DNA of 64,000 nt, from the NCBI GenBank assembly GCA_035326025.1, contig DAOKYT010000004.1, positions 1 through 64,000 of the forward strand. Direction: 5' to 3'. Under the pieces are notes generated by a model that did no database searches, had not been told where the DNA came from, and saw only the letters and a list, made by a program, of their open reading frames with translations. Position 1 is the first letter of the stretch. Every line of letters begins with the position of its first letter. A program made the translations under genes and the position numbers. This DNA comes from Amarobacter sp035326025 (GTDB taxonomy: Bacteria > Chloroflexota > Dehalococcoidia > Tepidiformales > Tepidiformaceae). This document shows, piece by piece, positions 7,533 to 15,039 of this stretch.

Positions 7533-7703
7533 ATGTCGAAGGCTGAGGCGCTCCAGATGGTTTCGGACTGCATTCATCACTGGGTCCTGGAACCGCCGCG
7601 AGGGGAGCTGACACCAGGCCGGTGCAAGAAGTGCGGGAAGGAGCGGGAGTTCACCGGTGAGACGAGCTACCGGATCGGGCGGGGGTCGTCGCACCGGTCG
7701 TAG
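7533..7703 (+). CDS. 56-residue CxxC small protein (zinc-ribbon-like)
   Basis: A short ORF of 57 codons from ATG 7533 to TAG 7701-7703, with a purine-rich GAGGGGGAAG ribosome site. The sequence has C-I-H-H-W-V-L-E-P-P, then G-R-C-K-K-C-G-K-E-R-E-F, giving one upstream Cys/His group and one CxxC: a plausible single zinc site. Very similar tiny proteins with H-x-W and G-x-C-x-x-C-G-x-x-R-x-F are recalled from Chloroflexota and Actinomycetota, all uncharacterised. It has its own promoter and lies between rimM and tRNA-Ala. Confidence 0.7.
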   Translation: MSKAEALQMVSDCIHHWVLEPPRGELTPGRCKKCGKEREFTGETSYRIGRGSSHRS

Positions 7704-7767
7704 TGCATGGCAGGCTGTTGACCCTTTCGCGGGCCGCTCCCTACGATGGAGCGGTCCGTTGCATTGT

Positions 7768-7843
7768 GGGGACGTAGCTCATCCGGGAGAGCGCAGCGTT
7801 CGCATCGCTGAGGTAAGGGGTTCGAGTCCCCTCGTCTCCACCA
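7768..7843 (+). tRNA. tRNA-Ala (anticodon CGC), CCA encoded
   Basis: Full cloverleaf. The acceptor stem GGGGACG/CGTCTCC pairs with one G-U. The D arm is GCTC/GAGC. The anticodon stem CAGCG/CGCTG holds loop TTCGCAT, giving anticodon CGC, which reads GCG (Ala). The variable region is AGGTA, the T arm AGGGG-TTCGAGT-CCCCT, the discriminator A, and the CCA is genomic at 7841-7843. Confidence 0.95.
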
Positions 7844-7856
7844 CTTACACGACGTT

Positions 7857-7883
7857 GCCCCCGCCGCCCGGTGGGGGCTTTTT
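7857..7883 (+). terminator. Intrinsic terminator after tRNA-Ala
   Basis: GCCCCC and GGGGGC form a 6-bp stem around a 10-base loop, followed at once by TTTTT. It starts 14 bases after the tRNA 3' end. Confidence 0.85.
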
Positions 7884-8047
7884 CCCTGGCGGGTGCGGGA
7901 GCGGACGTTCGTGGCGCCATGGGGGGGCCGATGCTACATTTCGGACGGCGCAGTTGAAGGTACCCGGGCGCGGGCCCCGGGATGGATGCGCGGTTCCCCC
8001 CCCGACTCCCGCCGGTGTTGCCGCGGGTTTTCTGAGAGGCTCCCGAA

Positions 8048-9592
8048 ATGACCGAGCAGCTGACCGCCGAGCAGAAGCTGGCGCAACTTGTCGCACTGAA
8101 AGAGAAGGTGGCCCAGGGTGGCGGCCCCAAGCGGATCGAGGCGCAGCATGCGCGCGGGAAGCTCACCGCGCGCGAGCGCATCGACCTGCTGCTGGACCCG
8201 GGCACATTCGATGAGCTGGACATGCTGGTGCGGGCGCGCGGAGGCGATAACACGCCGGGCGAGGCGGTAGTGACAGGCTGGGGGAAGGTGGATGGCCGGC
8301 CGGTGTACGTGTTCGCCTATGACTTCACGCTGGTGGGCGGATCGCTGAGCGAGGCGGTGGCTGAAAAGATCTTGAAGGTGATGGATCTCTCGATGACGAC
8401 GGGGGCCCCGATCATCGGGATCATCGACTCGGGCGGGGCGCGCATCCAGGACGGACCGGAGAGCCTGCGGGGGTTTGGCGAAATCTTCGCCATGAACACG
8501 CTGGCGAGCGGTGTGGTGCCGCAGTTGAGCGTGATTATGGGGCCCTCCGCGGGGGGCGGGGCCTACAGCCCGGCGCTGACAGACTTCATCTTCATGACGG
8601 AAGGCAGCGGCCAGATGTATATCACCGGTCCGGACGTCATCCGGGCGGTGACGGGCGAGGAGGTGACCCACGACGAGCTGGGCGGCGCGCATGCGCACGC
8701 ATCGCGGTCGGGCGTGGCGCATTTCGCGATCGCGGGGGAAGAGGCGACGATGGCCGAGGTGCGGCGGCTGCTTTCGTTTCTTCCATCGAACAACGCGGAG
8801 GACCCGCCGATGGTGCCTTCGGGCGACGACCCGGACAGGGCGGACGAAGACCTCCTTTCGATCGTGCCGGCGGAGCCGAACCGGCCCTACGACGTGCGTG
8901 AGGTGATCGACCGGCTGGTCGACGACGGTGACTTCCTGGAAGTGCACGAACTGTTCGCAACCAACATCGTGGTGGGGTTCGGGCGCATGGGCGGGCGGGC
9001 GGTGGGGTTCGTGGCGAACCAGCCTGCCCAGCTGGCGGGCTCGCTGGACATCAACGCGAGCCGGAAGGCATCGCGATTCGTGCGCTTCTGCGACGCGTTC
9101 AACATCCCGCTGGTGACGCTGGTGGACACTCCCGGCTTCCTGCCGGGGCTGGGGCAGGAATACGGCGGGATCATCACGCATGGCGCGAAGCTGCTCTACG
9201 CGTACAGCGAGGCGACCGTGCCGAAGATCGCGGTGATCCTGCGGAAGAGCTATGGCGGAGCCTACCTGGTGATGTCGAGCAAGCACCTGCGCGGCGACAT
9301 GAACTATGCGTGGCCGACGGCGGAGGTCGCGGTGGCGGGCCCCGACGCGGCGGCGAACGTGGTGTATCGCGAGGAGATAGCGAACGCAGCCGACCCGGAG
9401 GCGCGGCGCAAGGAATTGATCGATGAGTATCGAGCGAAGTTCGCAAACCCGTACATCCCGGCGGGACGCGGGTTCATCGATGACGTGATCGACCCGCGGC
9501 AGACGCGTTCGAAGATCATCCGGGCGCTGGAGATGCTGCAGAACAAGGCGGATCGGAACCCGCCGAAGAAGCACGGGAACATTCCGCTGTAG
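8048..9592 (+). CDS. Acyl-CoA (propionyl/methylmalonyl-type) carboxylase, carboxyltransferase subunit
   Basis: 514 residues, the usual PccB/MmdA length. It moves the carboxyl group between biotin and an acyl-CoA. The N-terminal crotonase-like half has the family opening K-R-I-E-A-Q-H-A-R-G-K-L-T-A-R-E-R-I and the oxyanion segments I-I-D-S-G-G-A-R-I-Q and G-P-S-A-G-G-G-A-Y-S-P-A. The second half carries V-D-T-P-G-F-L-P-G and L-R-K-S-Y-G-G-A-Y-L-V-M. Propionyl-CoA is the likeliest substrate, but acetyl-CoA or a biotin-linked decarboxylase role cannot be excluded. Its probable partner, the biotin carboxylase/BCCP protein, is 51 kb away at 60725. Confidence 0.93.
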   Translation: MTEQLTAEQKLAQLVALKEKVAQGGGPKRIEAQHARGKLTARERIDLLLDPGTFDELDMLVRARGGDNTPGEAVVTGWGKVDGRPVYVFAYDFTLVGGSLSEAVAEKILKVMDLSMTTGAPIIGIIDSGGARIQDGPESLRGFGEIFAMNTLASGVVPQLSVIMGPSAGGGAYSPALTDFIFMTEGSGQMYITGPDVIRAVTGEEVTHDELGGAHAHASRSGVAHFAIAGEEATMAEVRRLLSFLPSNNAEDPPMVPSGDDPDRADEDLLSIVPAEPNRPYDVREVIDRLVDDGDFLEVHELFATNIVVGFGRMGGRAVGFVANQPAQLAGSLDINASRKASRFVRFCDAFNIPLVTLVDTPGFLPGLGQEYGGIITHGAKLLYAYSEATVPKIAVILRKSYGGAYLVMSSKHLRGDMNYAWPTAEVAVAGPDAAANVVYREEIANAADPEARRKELIDEYRAKFANPYIPAGRGFIDDVIDPRQTRSKIIRALEMLQNKADRNPPKKHGNIPL

Positions 9593-9670
9593 CATTCCGG
9601 GCCGCCCGGTGCGTTGCGGTTCACCGGCGCGCCCGGCGGGAGCCAGCAGGATGCGCGGCCGGAGGCTGAT

Positions 9671-10897
9671 GTGGAATACGAGATCCGAAGCATTATCGAT
9701 GCCGAGTTCGAGGAGTTCCGGCGGTGCCAGGCGCTGGCGTTCGGCAACGAGTTCAACCCGGAGCACCTGGAGGCGGGGCGGCAGATCTTCGAGGCCGGCC
9801 GGTCGCTGGCGGCGTTCGACCACGGGCAGATCGTGGGGACGGCGGGGATTTTCAGCTACCAGATGACCGTCCCGGGCGGAGTTTCGGTGCCGGCTGCCGG
9901 CGTGACGATGGTGTCGGTAAAGCCGACGCACCGGCGGCGGGGCATCCTGAGCGGGATGATGCGGAGGCAGCTCTCGGAGGTGCGTGCTCGCGGGGAGGCG
10001 CTGGCCATCCTGTGGGCTTCGGAGGCGGCGATATATGGACGGTTCGGCTACGGAGTGGCGACGCAGATGGAGATCCTGCGGATCCCGCACGAGTACCGGG
10101 CGCTGCGTGATGACAGCGTGCTGGCGCCGGGGCGGGTACGGCTCATGCCGGCCGACGAGGCCCGGGTTGCGCTTCCTCCGGCGCACGAGGCGATGCGGCC
10201 GCTCACGCCGGGCGCGCTGAGCCGTTCGGAGAAGTGGTGGGAGGTGCGGATCTTCCGGGACCATCCGGACTATCGCGGTGGGTTCGGATCGAACAACTAC
10301 CTCGTGTACGAGGAAGATGGGAGCGTGCGCGGGTATCTGATCTATCGGCGGAAGGGGGACTTCGCGGACTGGATTCCGAAGGGGGCGGTCCTGGTGAGCG
10401 AATGCGTTGTGGAGCATGTGCGGGCCTACGCCGCGCTCTGGCGATACGTGCTGGGGCTGGACCTGGTGAGTACGATCGAGTACGACATCGCGGGGAGCGA
10501 GGAGCCGCTGCTCTGGATGCTGGAGGATGCACGGCGGACGGAGCGGAAGCGGCTTGATGCCATCTGGTTGCGGATCGTGGACATCGAGAAGGCGCTGAGC
10601 GCGCGCCATTACGGGGCGGAAGGGAGGCTGGTGTTCGAGGTCCGGGACCATTTCCTGGATGGAGTGGGCGGCAGGTTCGAGCTGGAGGCGAGCCCAGGGG
10701 GTGGCGTCTGCCGGCGAACCGATGCCGCGCCCGCGTTCGTGCTGGGGCCGGAGGAATTGGCCAACCTGTACCTCGGGGGCGGGAGTGCCGGGGCATTGTG
10801 GCGGGCCGGGCGCATCCGCGGGGAAGAGCGGGCGATCGCGCTTGCCGACAGGGTGTTTGGGTGGCACATCCGGCCGCACTGCCAGGAGCACTTCTAG
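9671..10897 (+). CDS. Eis-like GNAT acetyltransferase
   Basis: 408 residues. The layout is that of the Eis family: an N-terminal GNAT domain with V-S-V-K-P-T-H-R-R-R-G-I-L-S-G-M-M-R (acetyl-CoA pyrophosphate loop), a second degenerate GNAT domain, and a C-terminal sterol-carrier-like domain ending in W-H-I-R-P-H-C-Q-E-H-F. A C-terminal carboxylate catalyses in Eis proteins. Family members acetylate amines such as aminoglycosides or lysines; the natural substrate here is unknown. The start is GTG 9671 because GGAGG lies five bases before it; a TTG at 9614 would add 19 low-complexity residues. Confidence 0.85.
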   Translation: MEYEIRSIIDAEFEEFRRCQALAFGNEFNPEHLEAGRQIFEAGRSLAAFDHGQIVGTAGIFSYQMTVPGGVSVPAAGVTMVSVKPTHRRRGILSGMMRRQLSEVRARGEALAILWASEAAIYGRFGYGVATQMEILRIPHEYRALRDDSVLAPGRVRLMPADEARVALPPAHEAMRPLTPGALSRSEKWWEVRIFRDHPDYRGGFGSNNYLVYEEDGSVRGYLIYRRKGDFADWIPKGAVLVSECVVEHVRAYAALWRYVLGLDLVSTIEYDIAGSEEPLLWMLEDARRTERKRLDAIWLRIVDIEKALSARHYGAEGRLVFEVRDHFLDGVGGRFELEASPGGGVCRRTDAAPAFVLGPEELANLYLGGGSAGALWRAGRIRGEERAIALADRVFGWHIRPHCQEHF

Positions 10898-11015
10898 GCC
10901 GCGGGGCGCGGAGGTGGCGTAGGGCGAGGTGAAAGGGGGAACGAGGGGAGTCCCCGATGTAAGGGTGTGCGGCGAGTGGGAGACACTGCGGGCAAACCCG
11001 GGTTGGGAGACCACC

Positions 11016-11873
11016 ATGGCCGCAAGAGGACAGGGACGATCCGCGCGAGGACGCATCGATGTGATCGAGGCGGTCGAGGCGTTGCCTCCGCTTCCGGCGG
11101 TTGCGCTGCGGGTCATGGAGGTGGCGCAGAGTCCGAAGTCCTCGGCGAGCGACCTGGCGCTGGTGGTGTCATCGGACCCGGGCCTGAGCGGGAGGCTGTT
11201 GCGGGTGGTGAACTCGGCGGCATACCGGCGGACGCGGGAGATCACCTCGGTGCAGGAAGCGCTGGTCACGATCGGGTTCGTGCAGGCGCGGAACATGGCG
11301 ATCAGCGGCGCGATCGCCGGTGCGTACGCACCGGACGCGTTGAATGCGCTGTTCCGGATCGAGACGTTCTGGCGGCACTCGATCGCGGTGGCGTTCAAGG
11401 CCGCGGAGCTGGCCGGCCAGGCGCGCCGGGTTGATGTACCCAGCGCCTTCACGGCGGGCATCCTCCACAACATGGGCAGGCTGGCACTGTTCTACGCCGA
11501 TGCCGCGGGGCTGGATCAGGCGGTGGCGGAAGCGATGAAGCGGGAAGTCACGCTGGAGGAAGTCGAACGGGAGTTGCTCGGGTTCGACCATGCGGAGATT
11601 GGTGGCCGGCTGGCGAAGAAGTGGAGCCTGCCGGAGCCGATCCAGGAGGCGATTGCGCGGCATCATGACTCGCTCGACAACGAGGCGTCGCTGGCGGGTT
11701 GTGTTTCGGCGGCGGACCGTTACGTCTGCGCGAACGGGTTGCTGCCGGGGTACGTGGTGCCCCCGGCGCCCGGGCGCGCGCGCACGGTTGGCCAGGACTG
11801 GGCACACCTGGCGAAGCAGGTCGACGCGCTGATGGAACTGGTGACCGGGTCGCCAGTTGGGGTGGCGGCGTAG
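11016..11873 (+). CDS. HDOD-domain protein
   Basis: 285 residues, almost entirely one HDOD domain. Features are L-P-P-L-P-A-V-A at the start, V-V-S-S-D-P-G-L-S-G-R-L-L-R-V-V-N-S-A-A-Y, then G-I-L-H-N-M-G-R-L-A, where many HDOD and HD-GYP proteins have H-D-I-G, so a classical catalytic HD pair is missing. HDOD proteins are non-enzymatic signalling or scaffold modules, often linked to stress or motility. The start at ATG 11016 has a GGGAGA site; an upstream in-frame ATG would add 29 residues with no family match. Nothing adjacent suggests its partner. Confidence 0.88.
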   Translation: MAARGQGRSARGRIDVIEAVEALPPLPAVALRVMEVAQSPKSSASDLALVVSSDPGLSGRLLRVVNSAAYRRTREITSVQEALVTIGFVQARNMAISGAIAGAYAPDALNALFRIETFWRHSIAVAFKAAELAGQARRVDVPSAFTAGILHNMGRLALFYADAAGLDQAVAEAMKREVTLEEVERELLGFDHAEIGGRLAKKWSLPEPIQEAIARHHDSLDNEASLAGCVSAADRYVCANGLLPGYVVPPAPGRARTVGQDWAHLAKQVDALMELVTGSPVGVAA

Positions 11874-11928
11874 GGCCAGGCGGGGCGCGCGAGGCCATCG
11901 GGGTCTCCTATGGCTGGCCCCGGAGATA

Positions 11929-11957
11929 TTCACAAAAGCAGTGACTCGCGCTAGTCT
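11929..11957 (+). promoter_or_regulatory. Candidate promoter of pckA
   Basis: TTCACA, 17-bp spacer, TAGTCT; the region is locally AT-richer than its surroundings. It lies 36 bases before the pckA ATG, which has a GCAGGGGGAC ribosome site. Confidence 0.4.
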
Positions 11958-11993
11958 GTTGGGCCTGGGGCAACTGCCCGGAAGCAGGGGGAC

Positions 11994-13580
11994 ATGGGGA
12001 TTTCCAGCGCGACCGAAAACATCGCCAGCATTGTGATGTCGAATGCGGCAGCGGTTCATCACAACCTCTCGGTGCCGGTGCTCTACGAACATGCGGTGCG
12101 GCGGCGTGAGGGGAAGCTGGTCCAGGGCGGGACGTTCGCGGTTTTCAGTGGGGAGCGGACCGGACGGAGCCCCAGGGACAAGTTCGTGGTGCGCACACCG
12201 GAGATCTCGGAGCACGTCTGGTGGGGCCAGCACAATCAGCCGATCCCGGTGGACACGTTCGAGCGGCTGCGCGCGAAAGCGGTCGCGTACCTGAAGGGGC
12301 GCGAGATCTACGTGCAGGACACGGTGGTTGCGCAGGACCCGCACCACCGGAAGAACGTGCGCGTGATCACCGAGCAGGCGTACCACTCGCTATTCGCGCG
12401 CACGATGTTCATCCCTTCGGAGCGGAAACCGCCGGAGCATGAACCGGACATTACGATCGTCCATTGCCCGTTCCTGCAGTTGGAGGGCGAGGAGGACGGG
12501 ATCCGGAGCGATGCGGTGGTCGCGTTGAACCTGACGGAGGGGACCATCCTCATCGCCGGGACGGCGTACGCGGGCGAGATCAAGAAGTCGGTCTTTACCG
12601 CGATGAACTACTACCTGCCGCTGGACGGCGTGCTCTCGCTCCATTCGGCGGCGAACGTGGACCCGCGGACGGGGAGATCGGCGCTGTTCTTCGGGCTTTC
12701 GGGGACGGGCAAGACGACGCTGAGCACCGACCCGGAGCGGCTGCTCATCGGGGACGACGAGCACGCGTGGACGCAACACGGGATCTTCAACATCGAAGGC
12801 GGGTGCTATGCGAAGACCATCCGGCTCTCGAAGGATGCTGAGCCGGACATCTTCGAACAGACGACCGAGTTCGGGACGATCCTGGAGAACGTGATCTTCG
12901 ACGAGGACACTCGAGAGGTGGACCTGGACGACGACTCGGTGACAGAGAACACGCGCGGGAGCTACCCGCTGGAGTCGCTGCACAATGTATACACGGACCA
13001 GGTGGCGCCGCATCCGTCGCATGTGATCCTGCTGACGGCCGACGCGTTCGGCGTGATGCCGCCGATTGCGCGGCTGACACCGGAGCAGGCGCTGTACCAC
13101 TTCCTGAGCGGGTACACGTGCAAACTCGCCGGGACGGAGATGGGGCTGACCGAGCCGGAGACGACGTTCAGCCCCTGCTACGGCGCGCCGTTCATGGCGT
13201 TGAACCCCACGGTGTACGCGGAATTGCTGGAGCAGCGCCTGAGGATGACTGGCGCGGAGACCTGGCTCATCAATACGGGCTGGACCGGCGGCAAGTACGG
13301 GGTGGGCAAGCGCATCGCGATCCAGGAAACGCGGAAGATGGTGCGGGCCGTGCTGAACGACGGGCTGCGCACCGTGGAGTTCCGGCGCGACCCGGTCTTC
13401 GGGTTCGATGTGCCGGTGACGGCGCCGGGCGTCGATAGCCGGTTGCTGAATCCGCGGGAGATGTGGAGCGACCCGGAGGAGTATGACCGGGTGTACTCGG
13501 GGCTGGCGGAGAAGTTCCACGCGAACTTCGGGCAATTCCGGAACCTGGTACGTCCTGACGTGGCACAGGCAGGTCCGTGA
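11994..13580 (+). CDS. pckA: Phosphoenolpyruvate carboxykinase (ATP)
   Basis: 528 residues. Interconverts oxaloacetate plus ATP and PEP plus CO2 plus ADP, the entry to gluconeogenesis. The ATP-type signatures are present: P-loop G-L-S-G-T-G-K-T (234-241), L-I-G-D-D-E-H-A-W (251-259), Y-A-G-E-I-K-K-S (metal/active-site Lys region, about 192-199), F-S-G-E-R-T-G-R-S-P-R-D-K-F and the late N-T-G-W-T-G-G-x-Y-G-V-G-K-R-I. Full length and intact. It appears monocistronic, with its own candidate promoter. Confidence 0.98.
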   Translation: MGISSATENIASIVMSNAAAVHHNLSVPVLYEHAVRRREGKLVQGGTFAVFSGERTGRSPRDKFVVRTPEISEHVWWGQHNQPIPVDTFERLRAKAVAYLKGREIYVQDTVVAQDPHHRKNVRVITEQAYHSLFARTMFIPSERKPPEHEPDITIVHCPFLQLEGEEDGIRSDAVVALNLTEGTILIAGTAYAGEIKKSVFTAMNYYLPLDGVLSLHSAANVDPRTGRSALFFGLSGTGKTTLSTDPERLLIGDDEHAWTQHGIFNIEGGCYAKTIRLSKDAEPDIFEQTTEFGTILENVIFDEDTREVDLDDDSVTENTRGSYPLESLHNVYTDQVAPHPSHVILLTADAFGVMPPIARLTPEQALYHFLSGYTCKLAGTEMGLTEPETTFSPCYGAPFMALNPTVYAELLEQRLRMTGAETWLINTGWTGGKYGVGKRIAIQETRKMVRAVLNDGLRTVEFRRDPVFGFDVPVTAPGVDSRLLNPREMWSDPEEYDRVYSGLAEKFHANFGQFRNLVRPDVAQAGP

Positions 13581-13582
13581 GG

Positions 13583-13612
13583 TTCGACCCAACGGGGGCC
13601 CAAACATAGAAT
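13583..13612 (+). promoter_or_regulatory. Candidate promoter of the 13646 gene
   Basis: TTCGAC, 18-bp spacer, TAGAAT, just after the pckA stop. AAGGAG at 13633-13638 then serves the GTG start. Confidence 0.45.
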
Positions 13613-13645
13613 CGGTACCACCGCGCCGTTTCAAGGAGTAGCCGC

Positions 13646-14068
13646 GTGACTGTGAAGTACCTGAGCCAGCTGCGCCGCGAGGGGGCAGTCGCCGAGATCG
13701 CGAAGGTGAAGTTCCCGTTTCCGGGGCCAGAGCACCCGGATTTCGAGACGATCGTGAACGTCCCCACGCCGCGACTGTCGGTCGGCGAGGCAGGCGGCAA
13801 GGAGCTCTTCCCGGACATCGTGGTGGTGCGGCGGCCGGGCGTGTGGCTACAGATGATGGCCGAGGTGGAGATGGCGGACACGCTGACGGACGAGACCGCG
13901 CTCAACGATTGGAAGCCGCTAGCGAAGGTGGGCGAGCTCTTCCTTTATGTGCCGATGGGGCACGTGCCAGAGACGAAGGCGCTGCTGAAGAAACACAAGA
14001 TCAAGGTCGCGGGCATCCGGACGTGGCGGTTCCGGCCGGTGTGGGGCCTCGAGGTCGTCGACGTCTAA
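13646..14068 (+). CDS. Hypothetical protein with PD-(D/E)XK-like residue pattern
   Basis: 140 residues from GTG 13646, supported by AAGGAG eight bases upstream. It has F-P-D-I-V-V-V (P56-D57) followed by M-A-E-V-E (E73, E75) and a later conserved-looking W-K-P-L-A-K, an order reminiscent of PD-(D/E)XK nuclease-fold proteins (Asp, then Glu-x-Glu/Lys on the next strand). Similar short proteins are recalled from Dehalococcoidia as hypotheticals. No methyltransferase or other restriction gene is nearby, so nuclease activity is only a possibility. Confidence 0.75.
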   Translation: MTVKYLSQLRREGAVAEIAKVKFPFPGPEHPDFETIVNVPTPRLSVGEAGGKELFPDIVVVRRPGVWLQMMAEVEMADTLTDETALNDWKPLAKVGELFLYVPMGHVPETKALLKKHKIKVAGIRTWRFRPVWGLEVVDV

Positions 14069-14480
14069 CGGCGGCCGCTCTCATTTGTAACGGGGGCATC
14101 GCCCGGGCGAAGCCTTGCTGCCCGCGGGTGCGGGGGAACCAGCACAAGCCAGCCCGGGATGCGCGTGAGCACGAGCGCGATGAGCGGGAACCACGATGGG
14201 CAGGTGCGGGGTGCGGGGCACCGCCCCGAAGTGAAACAGCTCGTTGGCGATAACGACGAGCGAGGGACCGGCCAATCATCTCGGCTGGCGTGATGGAGAA
14301 TGTCAACCCCGCGGAGGGCGGCTGCAGCGTGGAGGCATGGGGTGGTCGCGAGGGCGCCGCCGACCCGGGTGTTCCTGGGAGCTGGACGAACGATGCATGG
14401 GTACCAGTCTACCGAGCGGGCAGGGTACGCAAGCCATCCGCATGAATGAGGTTGGCCTCGCACTCGGGAGCGAGGCGCGG
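14069..14480. other. Non-coding interval, possible decayed minus-strand gene
   Basis: About 410 bases with no intact gene. On the minus strand two adjacent segments look coding in different frames: about 14265-14190 (P-S-L-V-V-I-A-N-E-L-F-H-F-G-A-V) and about 14185-14065 (F-P-L-I-A-L-V-L-T-R-I-P-G-W-L-V-L-V-P-P). They would need a frameshift near 14187 to join. The second part is hydrophobic enough for a membrane helix. This may be the remnant of a small membrane protein; no family was recognised. Confidence 0.25.
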
Positions 14481-14492
14481 TAGGCTGCGCGC

Positions 14493-14786
14493 GTGATCGC
14501 GACCATCGTGACCTTTCGGCATGGCCCCGGGACGTACGACCGGCTGAGGCTGGAGGCGATCTCGCATTCGACGGCGCCGAAGTACCGGGGGATGGCGGGG
14601 CTCATCGCCAAGACATACTGGTACGACGATGAGCGGCGGGAACACGGCGGCTTCTACCTGTGGGAGACCAAGGCCGCGGCCGAGGCGGTGCACACAGCGG
14701 AACACCAGGCACGGCTGGAGGGATTGTACGGCGTGCGACCGGAGGTACGGTACGTGGATGCGCCCATCTACATCGATAACGAGTAG
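14493..14786 (+). CDS. YdhR/ABM-type putative monooxygenase-like protein
   Basis: 97 residues, the length of a single dimeric alpha/beta-barrel (ferredoxin-like) domain. It ends with G-G-F-Y-L-W-E-T-K-A-A-A-E-A-V and P-E-V-R-Y-V-D-A-P, similar to the YdhR family, whose enzymatic role is unproven. The start is GTG 14493; TAGGCT ends six bases earlier and there is no Shine-Dalgarno sequence, so the mRNA is probably leaderless. Confidence 0.7.
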   Translation: MIATIVTFRHGPGTYDRLRLEAISHSTAPKYRGMAGLIAKTYWYDDERREHGGFYLWETKAAAEAVHTAEHQARLEGLYGVRPEVRYVDAPIYIDNE

Positions 14787-14796
14787 TATCGGGAAC

Positions 14797-14997
14797 GTGA
14801 GCACGTTCTTCGACGTGGACCACACGCTGGTGTTCAGCGACCACCACACGAACGCGCGCATCATCGACGGTGACCGGTACCTGGTGGAGAAGTACGGGGG
14901 GGGACCGCATGGCTGGTACAAGGCGGTCGATCCCGACGGCCGGAAGTTCGAGATGCACTGTCCAGGCTGGCGCCAGCCGTGCATGTCCTGGCGGTAG
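14797..14997 (+). CDS. 66-residue hypothetical protein
   Basis: A short ORF from GTG 14797 to TAG 14995-14997. TAGTAT (14784-14789, overlapping the previous stop codon) ends seven bases before the start, the same leaderless layout as neighbouring genes. The protein begins F-F-D-V-D-H-T-L-V-F, which fits HAD-phosphatase motif I (DxDxT), but is far too short for a HAD enzyme. It ends with P-G-W-R-Q-P-C-M-S-W-R. G/C-ending codons and gene-like spacing support a real product; function unknown. Confidence 0.5.
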   Translation: MSTFFDVDHTLVFSDHHTNARIIDGDRYLVEKYGGGPHGWYKAVDPDGRKFEMHCPGWRQPCMSWR

Positions 14998-15039
14998 GCG
15001 GTAGCGGGTAGGGGGCAGGCGCCGGGGAGAGGGGTCAGG

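Noticed and set aside
7741..8253. Minus-strand ORF of 170 codons across tRNA-Ala
   Set aside because: It is antisense to a complete tRNA and terminator and shows the familiar spurious peptide that tRNA antisense strands encode.
7934..11473. Minus-strand ORF of 1179 codons
   Set aside because: It lies antisense to the carboxyltransferase, Eis-like and HDOD genes; long shadow frames are expected at this G+C and its composition (His/Arg/Pro-rich) is not protein-like.
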